A stretch of DNA of 64,000 nt from Branchinecta lynchi (GCA_023053575.1 JAKZAP010000008.1:335001-399000); one strand, 5' to 3'; shown: positions 50,844 to 59,412, numbered from the stretch's first letter. Translations and numbers: made by a program. The notes: a model not told the origin generated them from the sequence alone.

Positions 50844-53800
50844 TGGCGTCGGAAAATACATAGTAAAGGATTTGGAAAACCAGTGCTTTTCTTTACGGCT
50901 GACAAAACTCAGACGGGAGAAATTCAGCTTTGTAAAAAGGTTATATCAAACAAAAAAGCGGTTATACAAAGATTATCGCTATACACATATAATGAACTGC
51001 GGACTTATGCGAAAATTAATAAAATCAAAACAAATGGATCTAAGAAACATGAAATAACAAATAATATAATAAACCATCTTAATAAGTATATTTTGATAGC
51101 TGAAGATAAAATTAAAATTGAACGCAGAAACGAAAGAACTCATAATAAGAACAGACCATCCGACTACAAACCAGAACCGAGATTACGAACCATTCTGGAA
51201 GATGAGATAAAAGAAAATAATACTACCATTACAAAAATAACACAAGAGAAGGAAAAGATAAAAGAAAAAGATACGAGTCAATTAAAAAGATTTCTGAAAA
51301 ACAAGAACCTATCAACTCGCGGAAACCGAGAAGAAGTACTAAAAAGAGTTGGAGAATACTATAATAATATTATTAAAAAACACGAAGATACTATAAAGAA
51401 AAATAGAGATATCATAAGAGATCAAACAGAAAGACGTGATAACAGTAGACAGAAAGTAGTCGATTTATCCACTCTCTTTATAAATAAGAAAAAAATCAAA
51501 GAAGAAAAATTAATTCCTGATCATTTATTTAGAACTGAAGAAGAACAACAACCTACTATTTCTAGGGAAAATGAAAATTTGTATACCATCAACGTTTCTA
51601 TTGAAAGCAATGGAAGAGAAAAAGATACTCTTATTGCTTTTACTTTCGCAGATTTACAGCGGCGAATGAATGAACTTTATCAATATAGAGTTCAGTTTGT
51701 AACTCGTGTTACATTCTATAGACAGGAGAATGATGAAGAAGTAGTAGTGTATTACAACAGTACTTCTTGGATTTTAAATAAAAATAGCATTCTTACTCAT
51801 AATCATTTGGATGATAATAACAAGAGACTTAGTTCTTTAAGTAATACCCCTCGATCTGGGCTACAATTCAGTCGGTATGAAGGAATTGATTATAGGATGA
51901 CACGAATAGAATCTTACATGGGAGGAACGTTTAAAATACTGCCAGATTTCGTAAAAAATAAAAAAGCGTGCATAAATATAAAAAATTTAGATCAAAAATG
52001 CTTTCTTTGGTCCATCTTAGCACATTTATACCCAACCAAGGACAACGCTGAGAGACTTTCGAAATATAAACAATATGAGAACGAATTTGATTCCGAAGGG
52101 GTTACCAACTTCCCAATGGATACTAAAGATATACACAAATTTGAAAATAGATACAACATTAAAATTTGTTTATTTCAAATTGATAAAGAGAAAATAATCA
52201 GAAGTCATATACTAAAAAGTACAATCAATGGCAAAACAGCTAAACATGTTATTAATTTATTATATTTCGATAATCATTATGTACTGGTAAAGGATCTGAG
52301 CAGATTAGTTGGTAGTCAAATCTCTAAAAATAAAACAAAGACATACCTATGCACTTTTTGCGGAAGGCATTTTACAAAAGAAGAACACTTTGAAAAACAT
52401 GAAAGTAAAAATAATTGCGAAGATCCTGATATTATAATGCCTCCTGAAGGTTCAAGTATACAATATAAAAATATTGCAAAACAAATGAAAGTACCTTATT
52501 GCATAATAGCCGACTTTGAGTCTTATAACGAAGAGTACAATCAAGTAAACGGGAAGAAAACAATAAAAGTGGCCAAACAGAAACCATTTGCTTACGCATT
52601 TCAGGTATGCTGTTCCTTTGATACAAACCAGAACAAATACTATGACTATTTCGGTGAAGACGCTGCAAAACATTTTGTTAAAACCGTTACAAAAGTATCC
52701 ACAGAAATTGCAAACAAATATGAAAGCAGACAAAGAAACCATACTTATACCAATGCAGAAATTACCGAAAAATGGAAAAATCTATTGAATAAGACTTGTC
52801 ACATCTGTACAACTGAAATCACTGAAAATCCTCACTTTGATCACGACCACATGACAGGAGAAGATAGGGGATTTGCTCATGCTGAATGTAATATGAAATA
52901 CAGGATTCCTAGGCATATCCCGGTAGTAATGCATAATTTATCAAAATATGATTCTCATTTATTTGTTAGAGAATTGATACCTGATAACGGAATTTTTGAA
53001 AGTGCAGAAAGTTTCATCTCATTCTCGAAATCAATAAGTATTACAAAAGCGGATACGGAAATAAAATATGAGATGCGGTTTATAGATTCAATTAGATTTA
53101 TGGCTTCATCTTTAGACAAACTATCAGCAAATTTAGCAACATGTGATTGCAAAGTACCTTGTAATCATCTAAGACAGAATTTCAAGTACACATCTAACAG
53201 CTTCAAAAATGACGATGAATTCAAAGAAATAATTAAAAAAGGGGTGTATCCCTATGAATTCGTAGATAGTTTCGATAAAATGAAATGTGCAAAGTTACCA
53301 CCAATAGAAAGCTTTTATTCTAGGTTGACGGGGAAAGGTATTGACAAAAGTGATTATAAAAGAGCGGTATCTATATGGAAGCAATTTAACTGTGAAACTT
53401 TACTTGATTATACCAAGTTGTACCTAAAAAGTGATGTGTTAATTCTATCAGATGTTGTGGAGAATTTCATGAACGTTTGTATACGGAATTATGATCTGGA
53501 TCCACTTCATTACTTCTCAGCTCCTGGGTTGACATGGGATTCTTTCTTAAAGCATTCAAAAGTAGAACTACCGCTATTCTCGAAGGAAGACATGTATACA
53601 TTCATTGAAAAGGGAATAAGAGGTGGTGTATCCCAATGTATTAAAAGATACGCAAAAGCAAATAATAAATATACAAGTGATTATAATAAGCATAAACCAC
53701 CTAATTATTTAATGTATTTAGACGCTAATAATTTATATGGGTGGGCGATGTCGCAGAATTTACCAGCGAATGATTTCCAATTCATTTCCATACCGGATGA

Positions 53801-54965
53801 TTTGAAAGAAAGGAATGAATACGAATCAATCGAGTATTACAATCATCTAAAAACTCATATCAATTCGATAATAAAATTACAGAATGTTGGTGCTATATAT
53901 GAGGTAGATTTAGAATATCCAAAAGAACTACACGAATTACACAAGGATTTACCATTAGCACCCGAACACTTTAACGGTAAGCTATGTACCACAGTATTAG
54001 ATAAAACCAACTATGTAGTTCACCACAGGAATCTAGAATTCTATTTACAAAAAGGTTTGATATTGAAAAGAGTACAGAGAATACTAGGATTCACTGAAAG
54101 TGCTTACTTAAAAGGATATATAGACCACAACACAGCACTTAGAACTAAAGGTACAAATGATTTTGAGAAGGATTTCTTTAAGCTTATGAATAATGCTTGC
54201 TTTGGAAAAACTATGGAAAACGTAAGGAAGCGAGCGGATATGGAAATAATAACGGATGATGCAACAAGAGAAAAAATAATAAAGAAACCCAACTTTAAAT
54301 CTGAAATAATATTCAGTGAAAACTTTTCAGTGGCAAGAATGTCGAAGGAAAAGATAAAACTAGACAAACCAATGTATATCGGCTTTGCTGTATTAGAACT
54401 ATCCAAGTTATTGATGTATGAATTCCATTATGATTATATGAAGCCTAAATATGGAGATAAAATTGATTTGTGTTATATGGACACTGATTCTTTCGTATAT
54501 GATATTAGAACTGAAGATTTTTATCAAGATATCAAACAGGATTTGAATGAGAGGTTCGATACGTCTGATTATGCGAAAGATAATCCATATGGGTTTCCTA
54601 GTGTAAATAAGAAAGTGATAGGAATGATGAAAGATGAATTAGGTGGGCAGGTTATGACAGAATTTGTTGGATTACGATCCAAAGTATATGCTTATTTAAA
54701 GGACAACCAAGACCCTTCAAAAGCTAGCAAAAAACTGAAAGGAATAAAAACCAATATCGTTAAAGATAAAATTACCATTCAAAACTATAAGGATGTACTG
54801 TTTGGTAAAACGGAAAACCTTTCTGTAACCCAGTATAACTTAAGATCATACAAGCACAATATGTTTCTAGAAGAGCAGAATAAAAAAGCGTTAGATCCTA
54901 AGGATGATAAAAGGATAGTAACAAGCGATAAAATACACACTTTACCTTTAGGTTATAAACATTAA
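50844..54965 (+). CDS. Polinton protein-primed DNA polymerase B
   Basis: Replicates the element; family B, protein-primed type. Counting from the GTG at 50883: SAP-like motif about 35-68, second SAP-like motif about 131-160, C2H2-type zinc finger about 490-512, exonuclease I ADFES (D544), an HNH-type module with DHDHMTG (from 653), Exo II HNLSKYDSHLF, Exo III YLKSDVL, polymerase motif A YLDANNLYGW (D947), motif B KLMNNACFGK (from 1100), motif C YMDTDS (D1200, D1202). About 1360 residues, normal for Polintons. All catalytic residues are present. No ATG occurs in this frame before residue about 262; the frame is open from 50844, just after an in-frame TAA. The true start may be lost, non-AUG, or shifted from an out-of-frame ATG at 50827 or 50843. 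Confidence 0.93.
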   Translation, partial: WRRKIHSKGFGKPVLFFTADKTQTGEIQLCKKVISNKKAVIQRLSLYTYNELRTYAKINKIKTNGSKKHEITNNIINHLNKYILIAEDKIKIERRNERTHNKNRPSDYKPEPRLRTILEDEIKENNTTITKITQEKEKIKEKDTSQLKRFLKNKNLSTRGNREEVLKRVGEYYNNIIKKHEDTIKKNRDIIRDQTERRDNSRQKVVDLSTLFINKKKIKEEKLIPDHLFRTEEEQQPTISRENENLYTINVSIESNGREKDTLIAFTFADLQRRMNELYQYRVQFVTRVTFYRQENDEEVVVYYNSTSWILNKNSILTHNHLDDNNKRLSSLSNTPRSGLQFSRYEGIDYRMTRIESYMGGTFKILPDFVKNKKACINIKNLDQKCFLWSILAHLYPTKDNAERLSKYKQYENEFDSEGVTNFPMDTKDIHKFENRYNIKICLFQIDKEKIIRSHILKSTINGKTAKHVINLLYFDNHYVLVKDLSRLVGSQISKNKTKTYLCTFCGRHFTKEEHFEKHESKNNCEDPDIIMPPEGSSIQYKNIAKQMKVPYCIIADFESYNEEYNQVNGKKTIKVAKQKPFAYAFQVCCSFDTNQNKYYDYFGEDAAKHFVKTVTKVSTEIANKYESRQRNHTYTNAEITEKWKNLLNKTCHICTTEITENPHFDHDHMTGEDRGFAHAECNMKYRIPRHIPVVMHNLSKYDSHLFVRELIPDNGIFESAESFISFSKSISITKADTEIKYEMRFIDSIRFMASSLDKLSANLATCDCKVPCNHLRQNFKYTSNSFKNDDEFKEIIKKGVYPYEFVDSFDKMKCAKLPPIESFYSRLTGKGIDKSDYKRAVSIWKQFNCETLLDYTKLYLKSDVLILSDVVENFMNVCIRNYDLDPLHYFSAPGLTWDSFLKHSKVELPLFSKEDMYTFIEKGIRGGVSQCIKRYAKANNKYTSDYNKHKPPNYLMYLDANNLYGWAMSQNLPANDFQFISIPDDLKERNEYESIEYYNHLKTHINSIIKLQNVGAIYEVDLEYPKELHELHKDLPLAPEHFNGKLCTTVLDKTNYVVHHRNLEFYLQKGLILKRVQRILGFTESAYLKGYIDHNTALRTKGTNDFEKDFFKLMNNACFGKTMENVRKRADMEIITDDATREKIIKKPNFKSEIIFSENFSVARMSKEKIKLDKPMYIGFAVLELSKLLMYEFHYDYMKPKYGDKIDLCYMDTDSFVYDIRTEDFYQDIKQDLNERFDTSDYAKDNPYGFPSVNKKVIGMMKDELGGQVMTEFVGLRSKVYAYLKDNQDPSKASKKLKGIKTNIVKDKITIQNYKDVLFGKTENLSVTQYNLRSYKHNMFLEEQNKKALDPKDDKRIVTSDKIHTLPLGYKH

Positions 54966-54969
54966 ATTC

Positions 54970-55232
54970 AAGTACCTACTTAAATCAAATCAAGTACCTA
55001 CTTAAAAACTTCAAGTCCCTACTTAAAAACTTCAAGTACCTACTTAAAAACTTCAAGTACCTACTTAAAAAATTCAAGTACCTACTTCAAAACTTCAAGT
55101 ACCTACTTAAAAAATTCAAGTACCTACTTAAAAATTCAAGTACCTACTTAAAAACTTCAAGTCCCTACTTAAAAACTTCAAGTACCTACTTCAAAAATTC
55201 AAGTATATACTTAAAATACTCAAGTAAATCTT
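54970..55232 (+). repeat. Array of twelve 12-bp palindromes
   Basis: Twelve units, period about 22-24 bp, each with the core AAGTACCTACTT (inverted half-sites AAGTA and TACTT around CC). Two cores read AAGTCCCTACTT and the last AAGTATATACTT, a perfect palindrome. A thirteenth, degenerate core follows. Linkers are A-rich (AAAAACTTC). The array fills the whole gap between the PolB stop and the ATPase start, resembling an iteron-type protein-binding array. Confidence 0.92.
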
Positions 55233-55257
55233 ATAATGAAAAATTCTTCCTAGATAA

Positions 55258-55935
55258 ATGAATGAAAAGGCACCAATCAAAGTGTATGATTTTAGTGAAA
55301 AGAATAACTATCAGAACAAACACGAACTTGCACCTCAGTGGCCATTTAGACTCTTAATTTGTGGTAGTTCTGGAACAGGGAAAACTAACCTTCTTTTGAA
55401 TTTAATTTATGAATATCTTTGTTTCAACCGAATATACTTGTATGCTAAAGATCTTGAAGAAGATAAATATCAAGACCTTATAACCAATTTAACTACTTTG
55501 GAGTCACAATGCAAATCGAAAGTCTTAACAGTAAGTAACAATCTTGATGATATTGTCGATGTTGACGACTTAGACCCTGAATACCAAAACTTGATTATCT
55601 TTGACGATTTTGTCACTGAAAAAGACCAGAAGAAAATAGAAGATTTATTCATACGAGGAAGAAAGAAAAATGCCTCAATTATTTACTTGTCTCAAAGCTA
55701 TCATAAAACGCCAAAGGTGGTAAGGCTCCAGTGCAATTATTTTGCATTCTTTCAGTGTTCTAATCCAAAAGAAGTAAAATTAATAAGACAAAGCCATGTA
55801 TCCAGTATAGACAATGAAAAATTTCTCAAACAATTCGAGACTGCAACCAAGGGCTACGGTTTTTTCTTCATAGATTTAAAAATAAAAGATAAAACCCTTA
55901 AGTACAGGAAAAACTTTGAAAAATTTACCGGATAA
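55258..55935 (+). CDS. DNA-packaging ATPase (FtsK/HerA, A32-like)
   Basis: 225 residues, the usual length for Polinton packaging ATPases. Walker A is GSSGTGKT at 36-43; Walker B is NLIIFDDF at 111-118. SIIYLSQSYHKTP carries the sensor Gln, and a conserved NYFAFFQCSNPKE segment follows. In relatives such as poxvirus A32 and virophage ATPases this enzyme drives genome DNA into the capsid. The start ATG lies in TAGATAAATG. Intact. Confidence 0.93.
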   Translation: MNEKAPIKVYDFSEKNNYQNKHELAPQWPFRLLICGSSGTGKTNLLLNLIYEYLCFNRIYLYAKDLEEDKYQDLITNLTTLESQCKSKVLTVSNNLDDIVDVDDLDPEYQNLIIFDDFVTEKDQKKIEDLFIRGRKKNASIIYLSQSYHKTPKVVRLQCNYFAFFQCSNPKEVKLIRQSHVSSIDNEKFLKQFETATKGYGFFFIDLKIKDKTLKYRKNFEKFTG

Positions 55936-55951
55936 TTTATTTCTATAATAA

Positions 55952-56575
55952 ATGAATAAATTTGGTAGTGTTGGAAAAAAGGTTAGTAACGAATCGAATG
56001 AAAAGAGAGTTACTGATGACAACGGTAATATTAACCTACAAGGTAAGAGAATTATTATGTTAGGGGATTCGAAAGCTGACCAGGACGCTATTAGTTTCAG
56101 ATCTATGACTATTATTTTGAATCAATTTAAAGAAGAAATTACCGCACAACAAGTGGGGGCAAATCAGTATTTTAGCGAAGATATCAACAGATTAACTGCG
56201 GTACATGATTCTCCTGATAATTTATTGGTAAGGATTAAAGATAAAGGGTTATTTGTAAAAGAAATAGTTCGAGTTAATGATAAAGAGATTAACGCTGAAA
56301 ACAAGTTGATAACAAATGTTCAAAACCCTAGAAACAAAAATGATGCTGTTAATTTAGCAACGTTAACTATGAATCGTTTAGATTATGACAAAAAGCTTCT
56401 TGGGCAACACACCCATAACGGTATAATTGAAGGAAAGATTGCTGGTCAAAAAACTCGTATCGATAATATTGAAAGAGCAGTAGTAAATATTTTAAAAAGG
56501 CTTCTAGAGCTAGAGCTAAAACCTGTTGACAAACCATTCGTTACCAGAATAGAAAAAATGATGGCTGGTAAATAA
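55952..56575 (+). CDS. Tail-fibre-like virion protein (putative)
   Basis: 207 residues. Two segments, IIMLGDSKADQDAIS (34-48) and LITNVQNPRNKNDAVN (119-134), follow the I-x-N/M-x-x-x-P/S-x-x-x-x-DA pattern that occurs in phage tail-fibre and other trimeric fibre proteins. A C-terminal helical stretch (NIERAVVNILKRLLELE) could form a coiled coil. It sits in the structural gene block behind the ATPase with start TAATAAATG. A fibre or spike role is an inference from this pattern. Confidence 0.55.
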   Translation: MNKFGSVGKKVSNESNEKRVTDDNGNINLQGKRIIMLGDSKADQDAISFRSMTIILNQFKEEITAQQVGANQYFSEDINRLTAVHDSPDNLLVRIKDKGLFVKEIVRVNDKEINAENKLITNVQNPRNKNDAVNLATLTMNRLDYDKKLLGQHTHNGIIEGKIAGQKTRIDNIERAVVNILKRLLELELKPVDKPFVTRIEKMMAGK

Positions 56576-56605
56576 ATTTTATAAGATAAATTAATTCCCT
56601 AATAA

Positions 56606-57163
56606 ATGGTTGAAACAATGGAGTATACAGTTTATTTGTCAAAGCTTCAGAAAGGAAAGCTGAAGAAATGCTTTGGTGCTAAACAAAAATGTCAGATACG
56701 TGTTAGTCATAGTAGACAAAATGAACGAGAACCAGTTAAGTTACTTTTAAGTAAACGACAAATTGATAAAATTGAAACATGTAAAATGAATAGTAAGGGC
56801 TGTGATATTGATGTATCATACAAACAGATGAAAGAAGCGATTCAAAAGGGTGGATTACTTCCATTTTTAATACCGTTAGCTGTAGCCCTTGGTAAGGCAG
56901 CTTTAACAAGCGGAGCTGCTGCTTTGGGTACATTCGCTGGTAAGAAATTGGTGGATAACATAACCAACACAGGTGGGGCGCTTACACTTCCTGGAACACA
57001 AAAAGTTGTGGGACGGGGAAGACCTAAGAAGAAAACCGATGATGTCAACACAGGTGGAGCGCTAACACTTCCTGGAACACAAAGAGTTGTCGGTCATGGG
57101 GTACGTGGAAGACCTAGGAAGTCAAAAAACGGGGACATCAAAAAAGAAGCAAAAGTAAAGTAG
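56606..57163 (+). CDS. Basic membrane-active/core virion protein with two AT-hooks
   Basis: 185 residues in three parts. A Cys/Lys-rich N-terminal domain (1-78) is followed by a hydrophobic Gly/Ala-rich segment (82-112) that could insert in membranes. The basic tail carries a duplicated block NTGGALTLPGTQ(K/R)VVG at about 121-135 and 149-163, each followed by an AT-hook core (GRGRPKKK at 136, RGRPRKSK at 167). AT-hooks bind the minor groove of AT-rich DNA. In Polintons and adintoviruses this slot often holds adenovirus X/VI-like core proteins. The start is CTAATAAATGG. Confidence 0.65.
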   Translation: MVETMEYTVYLSKLQKGKLKKCFGAKQKCQIRVSHSRQNEREPVKLLLSKRQIDKIETCKMNSKGCDIDVSYKQMKEAIQKGGLLPFLIPLAVALGKAALTSGAAALGTFAGKKLVDNITNTGGALTLPGTQKVVGRGRPKKKTDDVNTGGALTLPGTQRVVGHGVRGRPRKSKNGDIKKEAKVK

Positions 57164-57186
57164 GACCTCTAACCAATTTTGATATT

Positions 57187-57531
57187 ATGGATGCATTAGG
57201 GAGTATACCACAGTTTAGAGGTGTTTTCTCTTTAGATACGCTACCCAAACATATAAACGATTCGGAATGTGGTGTAATCAACTATGACAAACGTGGAATG
57301 CCTGGAACACATTGGGTTGCCTATTGTAATCTACCTGAATCCCCCTATGTCGAATTTTTCGATTCTTTCGGTATTCCTCCAGGAAAAGAAATAATTAAAT
57401 ATCTAAGAACTTCAAAGAAAAAAATAGCTTATGAAAATCTTGCTGTTCAAAATATAGATGAATTAAACTGTGGACTTCACTGTATTTCCTACATTAAGCG
57501 CAAAATGAAGTTGGTAGCTTTTCGTTTATAA
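57187..57531 (+). CDS. Adenovirus-type maturation protease, C-terminus frameshifted
   Basis: Cysteine protease of the adenain (C5) family that processes capsid proteins. Visible catalytic residues: His42 in GTHWVAY, Asp59 in FFDSFG, Gln88 and Cys95 in NCGLHC. 114 residues as read. Just after SYIKRK the frame runs into an unconserved tail. A one-base shift at the A-run 57502-57505 opens another frame that ends at TAA 57543-57545, overlapping the next gene's start motif, as expected for the true end. Catalytic residues lie before the break. The start is GATATTATGG, one of two genes lacking the ATAAATG motif. Confidence 0.88.
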   Translation: MDALGSIPQFRGVFSLDTLPKHINDSECGVINYDKRGMPGTHWVAYCNLPESPYVEFFDSFGIPPGKEIIKYLRTSKKKIAYENLAVQNIDELNCGLHCISYIKRKMKLVAFRL

Positions 57532-57548
57532 AAATTGTTTTCTAATAA

Positions 57549-57716
57549 ATGGAGATTTATTGTATGAAATGTAAAAAGAGCACTGACACTGAATCAATGT
57601 TTAAGGCAGTGTCACAAAAAAATAATGTTCCAATGCTGAAAGGGAATTGTGTTATTTGCGGATCGAGGAAAAATCGCTTTTTAAAAAAAACCTCAACGCA
57701 GAAACAGATATTTTAA
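57549..57716 (+). CDS. Short zinc-ribbon frame leading into integrase
   Basis: 55 codons with paired Cys motifs YCMKCKK and NCVICGSR, spaced like a four-Cys zinc ribbon. The layout resembles the small DUF5679-type proteins of large DNA viruses and mobile elements. The start lies in CTAATAAATGG. At 57680-57686 the frame reads T TTA AAA, a classic -1 slippery heptamer, and a -1 shift enters the integrase frame, which has no ATG of its own. It may be the zinc-binding N-terminal module of the integrase, made by frameshifting, or it may be separated from it by an indel. Confidence 0.7.
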   Translation: MEIYCMKCKKSTDTESMFKAVSQKNNVPMLKGNCVICGSRKNRFLKKTSTQKQIF

Positions 57717-58387
57717 AGACGTATTATTCTAATTATTCAGGTGTGGATGATATTTACAGAAAATTAAAAGAAAATGGTGTTAAGGTTTCCAAGGATAAAA
57801 TAAAAAATGTGTTGCAAAATGAGAATGTGTATACGTTACACAAACCTTCCTATCATAACTTTGAAAGGAGGCGAGTGTATGTTCACTATGTTGATGAGCA
57901 ATGGCAAGCTGATTTAGTTGACATGCAGAAATATAAAAAAGAAAATAATAAAACAAATTACATTTTAACTGTTATTGATTGCTTTAGTAAATATGCTTGG
58001 TGTATCCCTCTGAAAGACAAAACTGGTGCTGGAATAATAAACGCATTCAGTCATATATTTAAAGAAAGAATTCCTAAGAAACTACAAACTGATAAAGGTA
58101 AGGAATTTGTTATGAGAAATGTTCAAACTTTTTTGAAAAATAACGGCATACACTGGTTTGCATCTGAAAGCGAATTGAAAGCGCAAATTGTAGAACGATT
58201 CAACAGAACGCTAAAAGAAAAGTTATGGAAATATTTCACTCACAATAACACTACTAATTGGATTGATATTTTACCTTTATTTGTGAGTAATTATAATAAC
58301 TCGTACCACCGTTCAATACAAATGAAACCAGTTGATGCTAGTAAAAAGGTAAATCAGAAAAAGGTTTTTAGTGCTCTGTTTAGTTAG
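57647..58387 (+). CDS. Retrovirus-like DDE integrase
   Basis: Core integrase: N-terminal helical segment with YSNYSGVDDIYRKLKENGV and YTLHKP, then the RNase H-fold catalytic domain. Catalytic Asp is in WQADLVDM (D89, counting from 57647), the second Asp in LQTDKGKEF (D149) and Glu in QIVERFNR (E183). It inserts the element and makes the 6-bp duplication. There is no ATG near the start of this frame; expression probably depends on a -1 shift from 57549. The frame then stops at 58387, before the usual C-terminal DNA-binding domain, which continues in another frame. Confidence 0.93.
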   Translation: MCYLRIEEKSLFKKNLNAETDILKTYYSNYSGVDDIYRKLKENGVKVSKDKIKNVLQNENVYTLHKPSYHNFERRRVYVHYVDEQWQADLVDMQKYKKENNKTNYILTVIDCFSKYAWCIPLKDKTGAGIINAFSHIFKERIPKKLQTDKGKEFVMRNVQTFLKNNGIHWFASESELKAQIVERFNRTLKEKLWKYFTHNNTTNWIDILPLFVSNYNNSYHRSIQMKPVDASKKVNQKKVFSALFS

Positions 58388-58568
58388 AATTAAAAAAGAA
58401 AAAAGTATTTTTGATAAAGGATATTTACCTAATTATACGGATGAAGTATTTCAGATAGCAACCATCAGACCTACCATTCCCATTACTTATGAAATATCTG
58501 ACAAAAGTGGGGAATTAATTCAAGGAGGGTTTTATGAAAAAGAACTTTCAAAATTTATTATGAAATAA
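58382..58568 (+). pseudogene. Integrase C-terminal domain, out of frame
   Basis: The next frame carries VRIKKEKSIFDKGYLPNYTD, FQIATIRPTIPITYEISD and GGFYEKEL. These match the small beta-barrel/chromo-like C-terminal region of Polinton integrases (R-I-x-K-x-K-x-x-F-x-K-G-Y). It is +1 relative to 57647-58387, so an indel near 58370-58385 separates it from the catalytic core. It ends in TAA 58566-58568. Confidence 0.8.
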
Positions 58569-58584
58569 AATTACTTGTATATAA

Positions 58585-59409
58585 ATGGATTCAAGACGCT
58601 TGAGTGATATGTTATCGGATATAGTGAAGAACAGAGAAGTTCAGAGAAGAAAGGTTCAACAAAATGAGATGGAGAAGGCAGGATTTCGGGAATATGCTTC
58701 AGAGTTAAACGCTCCAGTTATTATAGCACAAAAAGAAAACACTAAAGACACCATCAAAAAATTACAAGAGAACGCTGAAACGATAATTAATAAACTACAG
58801 GAAGGTGATAATAATTCAAGAAGACGGTTTCTCAGATTAGGTGATACATTTAAAACAGCTTTACAGATTCCAAATTCAGAGGAAGTGAGTCGAGCACCCG
58901 CTTTAGAACCTTCTCCCGATTTAGGACCACTATCCGTTGATATGAATAAAGATATTACCCAAGAGTTGTTAAATCAGATTAATTTAAAACATGTAGAATC
59001 GCGGGGTGGCACTGATACTTATTTTAAAATGCCTACGTATTACATTAAGCATCATACGGATATAGATGAAGCTCTAGAACGTTTGACATCTCTAAGTCAA
59101 AGTTATGGCGGGAAAAAAGGTAAAGGTTACTCTAGCTATGATGAAATCCTTGAATTTATAAGAGAATACAAGGAGAGGTTAACCAGCATTCGAACTAATT
59201 CCCCATTTTTAGTTCAACAAAAAGGAACTGGAATATTTATGAACTGTGATGAAATGATTTCAAAATTATACACTTTGATAGGTAGCAGAGTAAACGGAAA
59301 TACATCTGATGAGGTGAGAAATGAAGCTATTGATATTTTGGATTCGTTAATGCGAAATAAATTTCTTACGAAGAGAAATTACAATTCAATATATAAAAAT
59401 TATTTCTAA
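58585..59409 (+). CDS. Polinton conserved protein of unknown function
   Basis: 274 residues. A charged N-terminal coiled-coil-like region (KNREVQRRKVQQNEMEKAGF; TIKKLQENAETIINKLQEG) is followed by a Pro-containing linker. A C-terminal helical domain ending DEVRNEAIDILDSLMRNKFL plus a Tyr-rich tail comes last. Proteins with this kind of tail occur in the structural block of other Polintons, next to the minor capsid gene; I cannot assign a function. The start lies in TATATAAATGG and the stop TAA abuts the next gene's TAATAAATGG. Confidence 0.7.
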   Translation: MDSRRLSDMLSDIVKNREVQRRKVQQNEMEKAGFREYASELNAPVIIAQKENTKDTIKKLQENAETIINKLQEGDNNSRRRFLRLGDTFKTALQIPNSEEVSRAPALEPSPDLGPLSVDMNKDITQELLNQINLKHVESRGGTDTYFKMPTYYIKHHTDIDEALERLTSLSQSYGGKKGKGYSSYDEILEFIREYKERLTSIRTNSPFLVQQKGTGIFMNCDEMISKLYTLIGSRVNGNTSDEVRNEAIDILDSLMRNKFLTKRNYNSIYKNYF

Positions 59410-59412
59410 TAA

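Noticed and set aside
52432..52742. Minus-strand frames inside PolB
   Set aside because: They are antisense shadows of the polymerase coding sequence.
54970..55232. CRISPR-like array
   Set aside because: Units are short, spacers are A-rich and nearly identical, and the host is a eukaryotic element; it is a palindromic tandem array.
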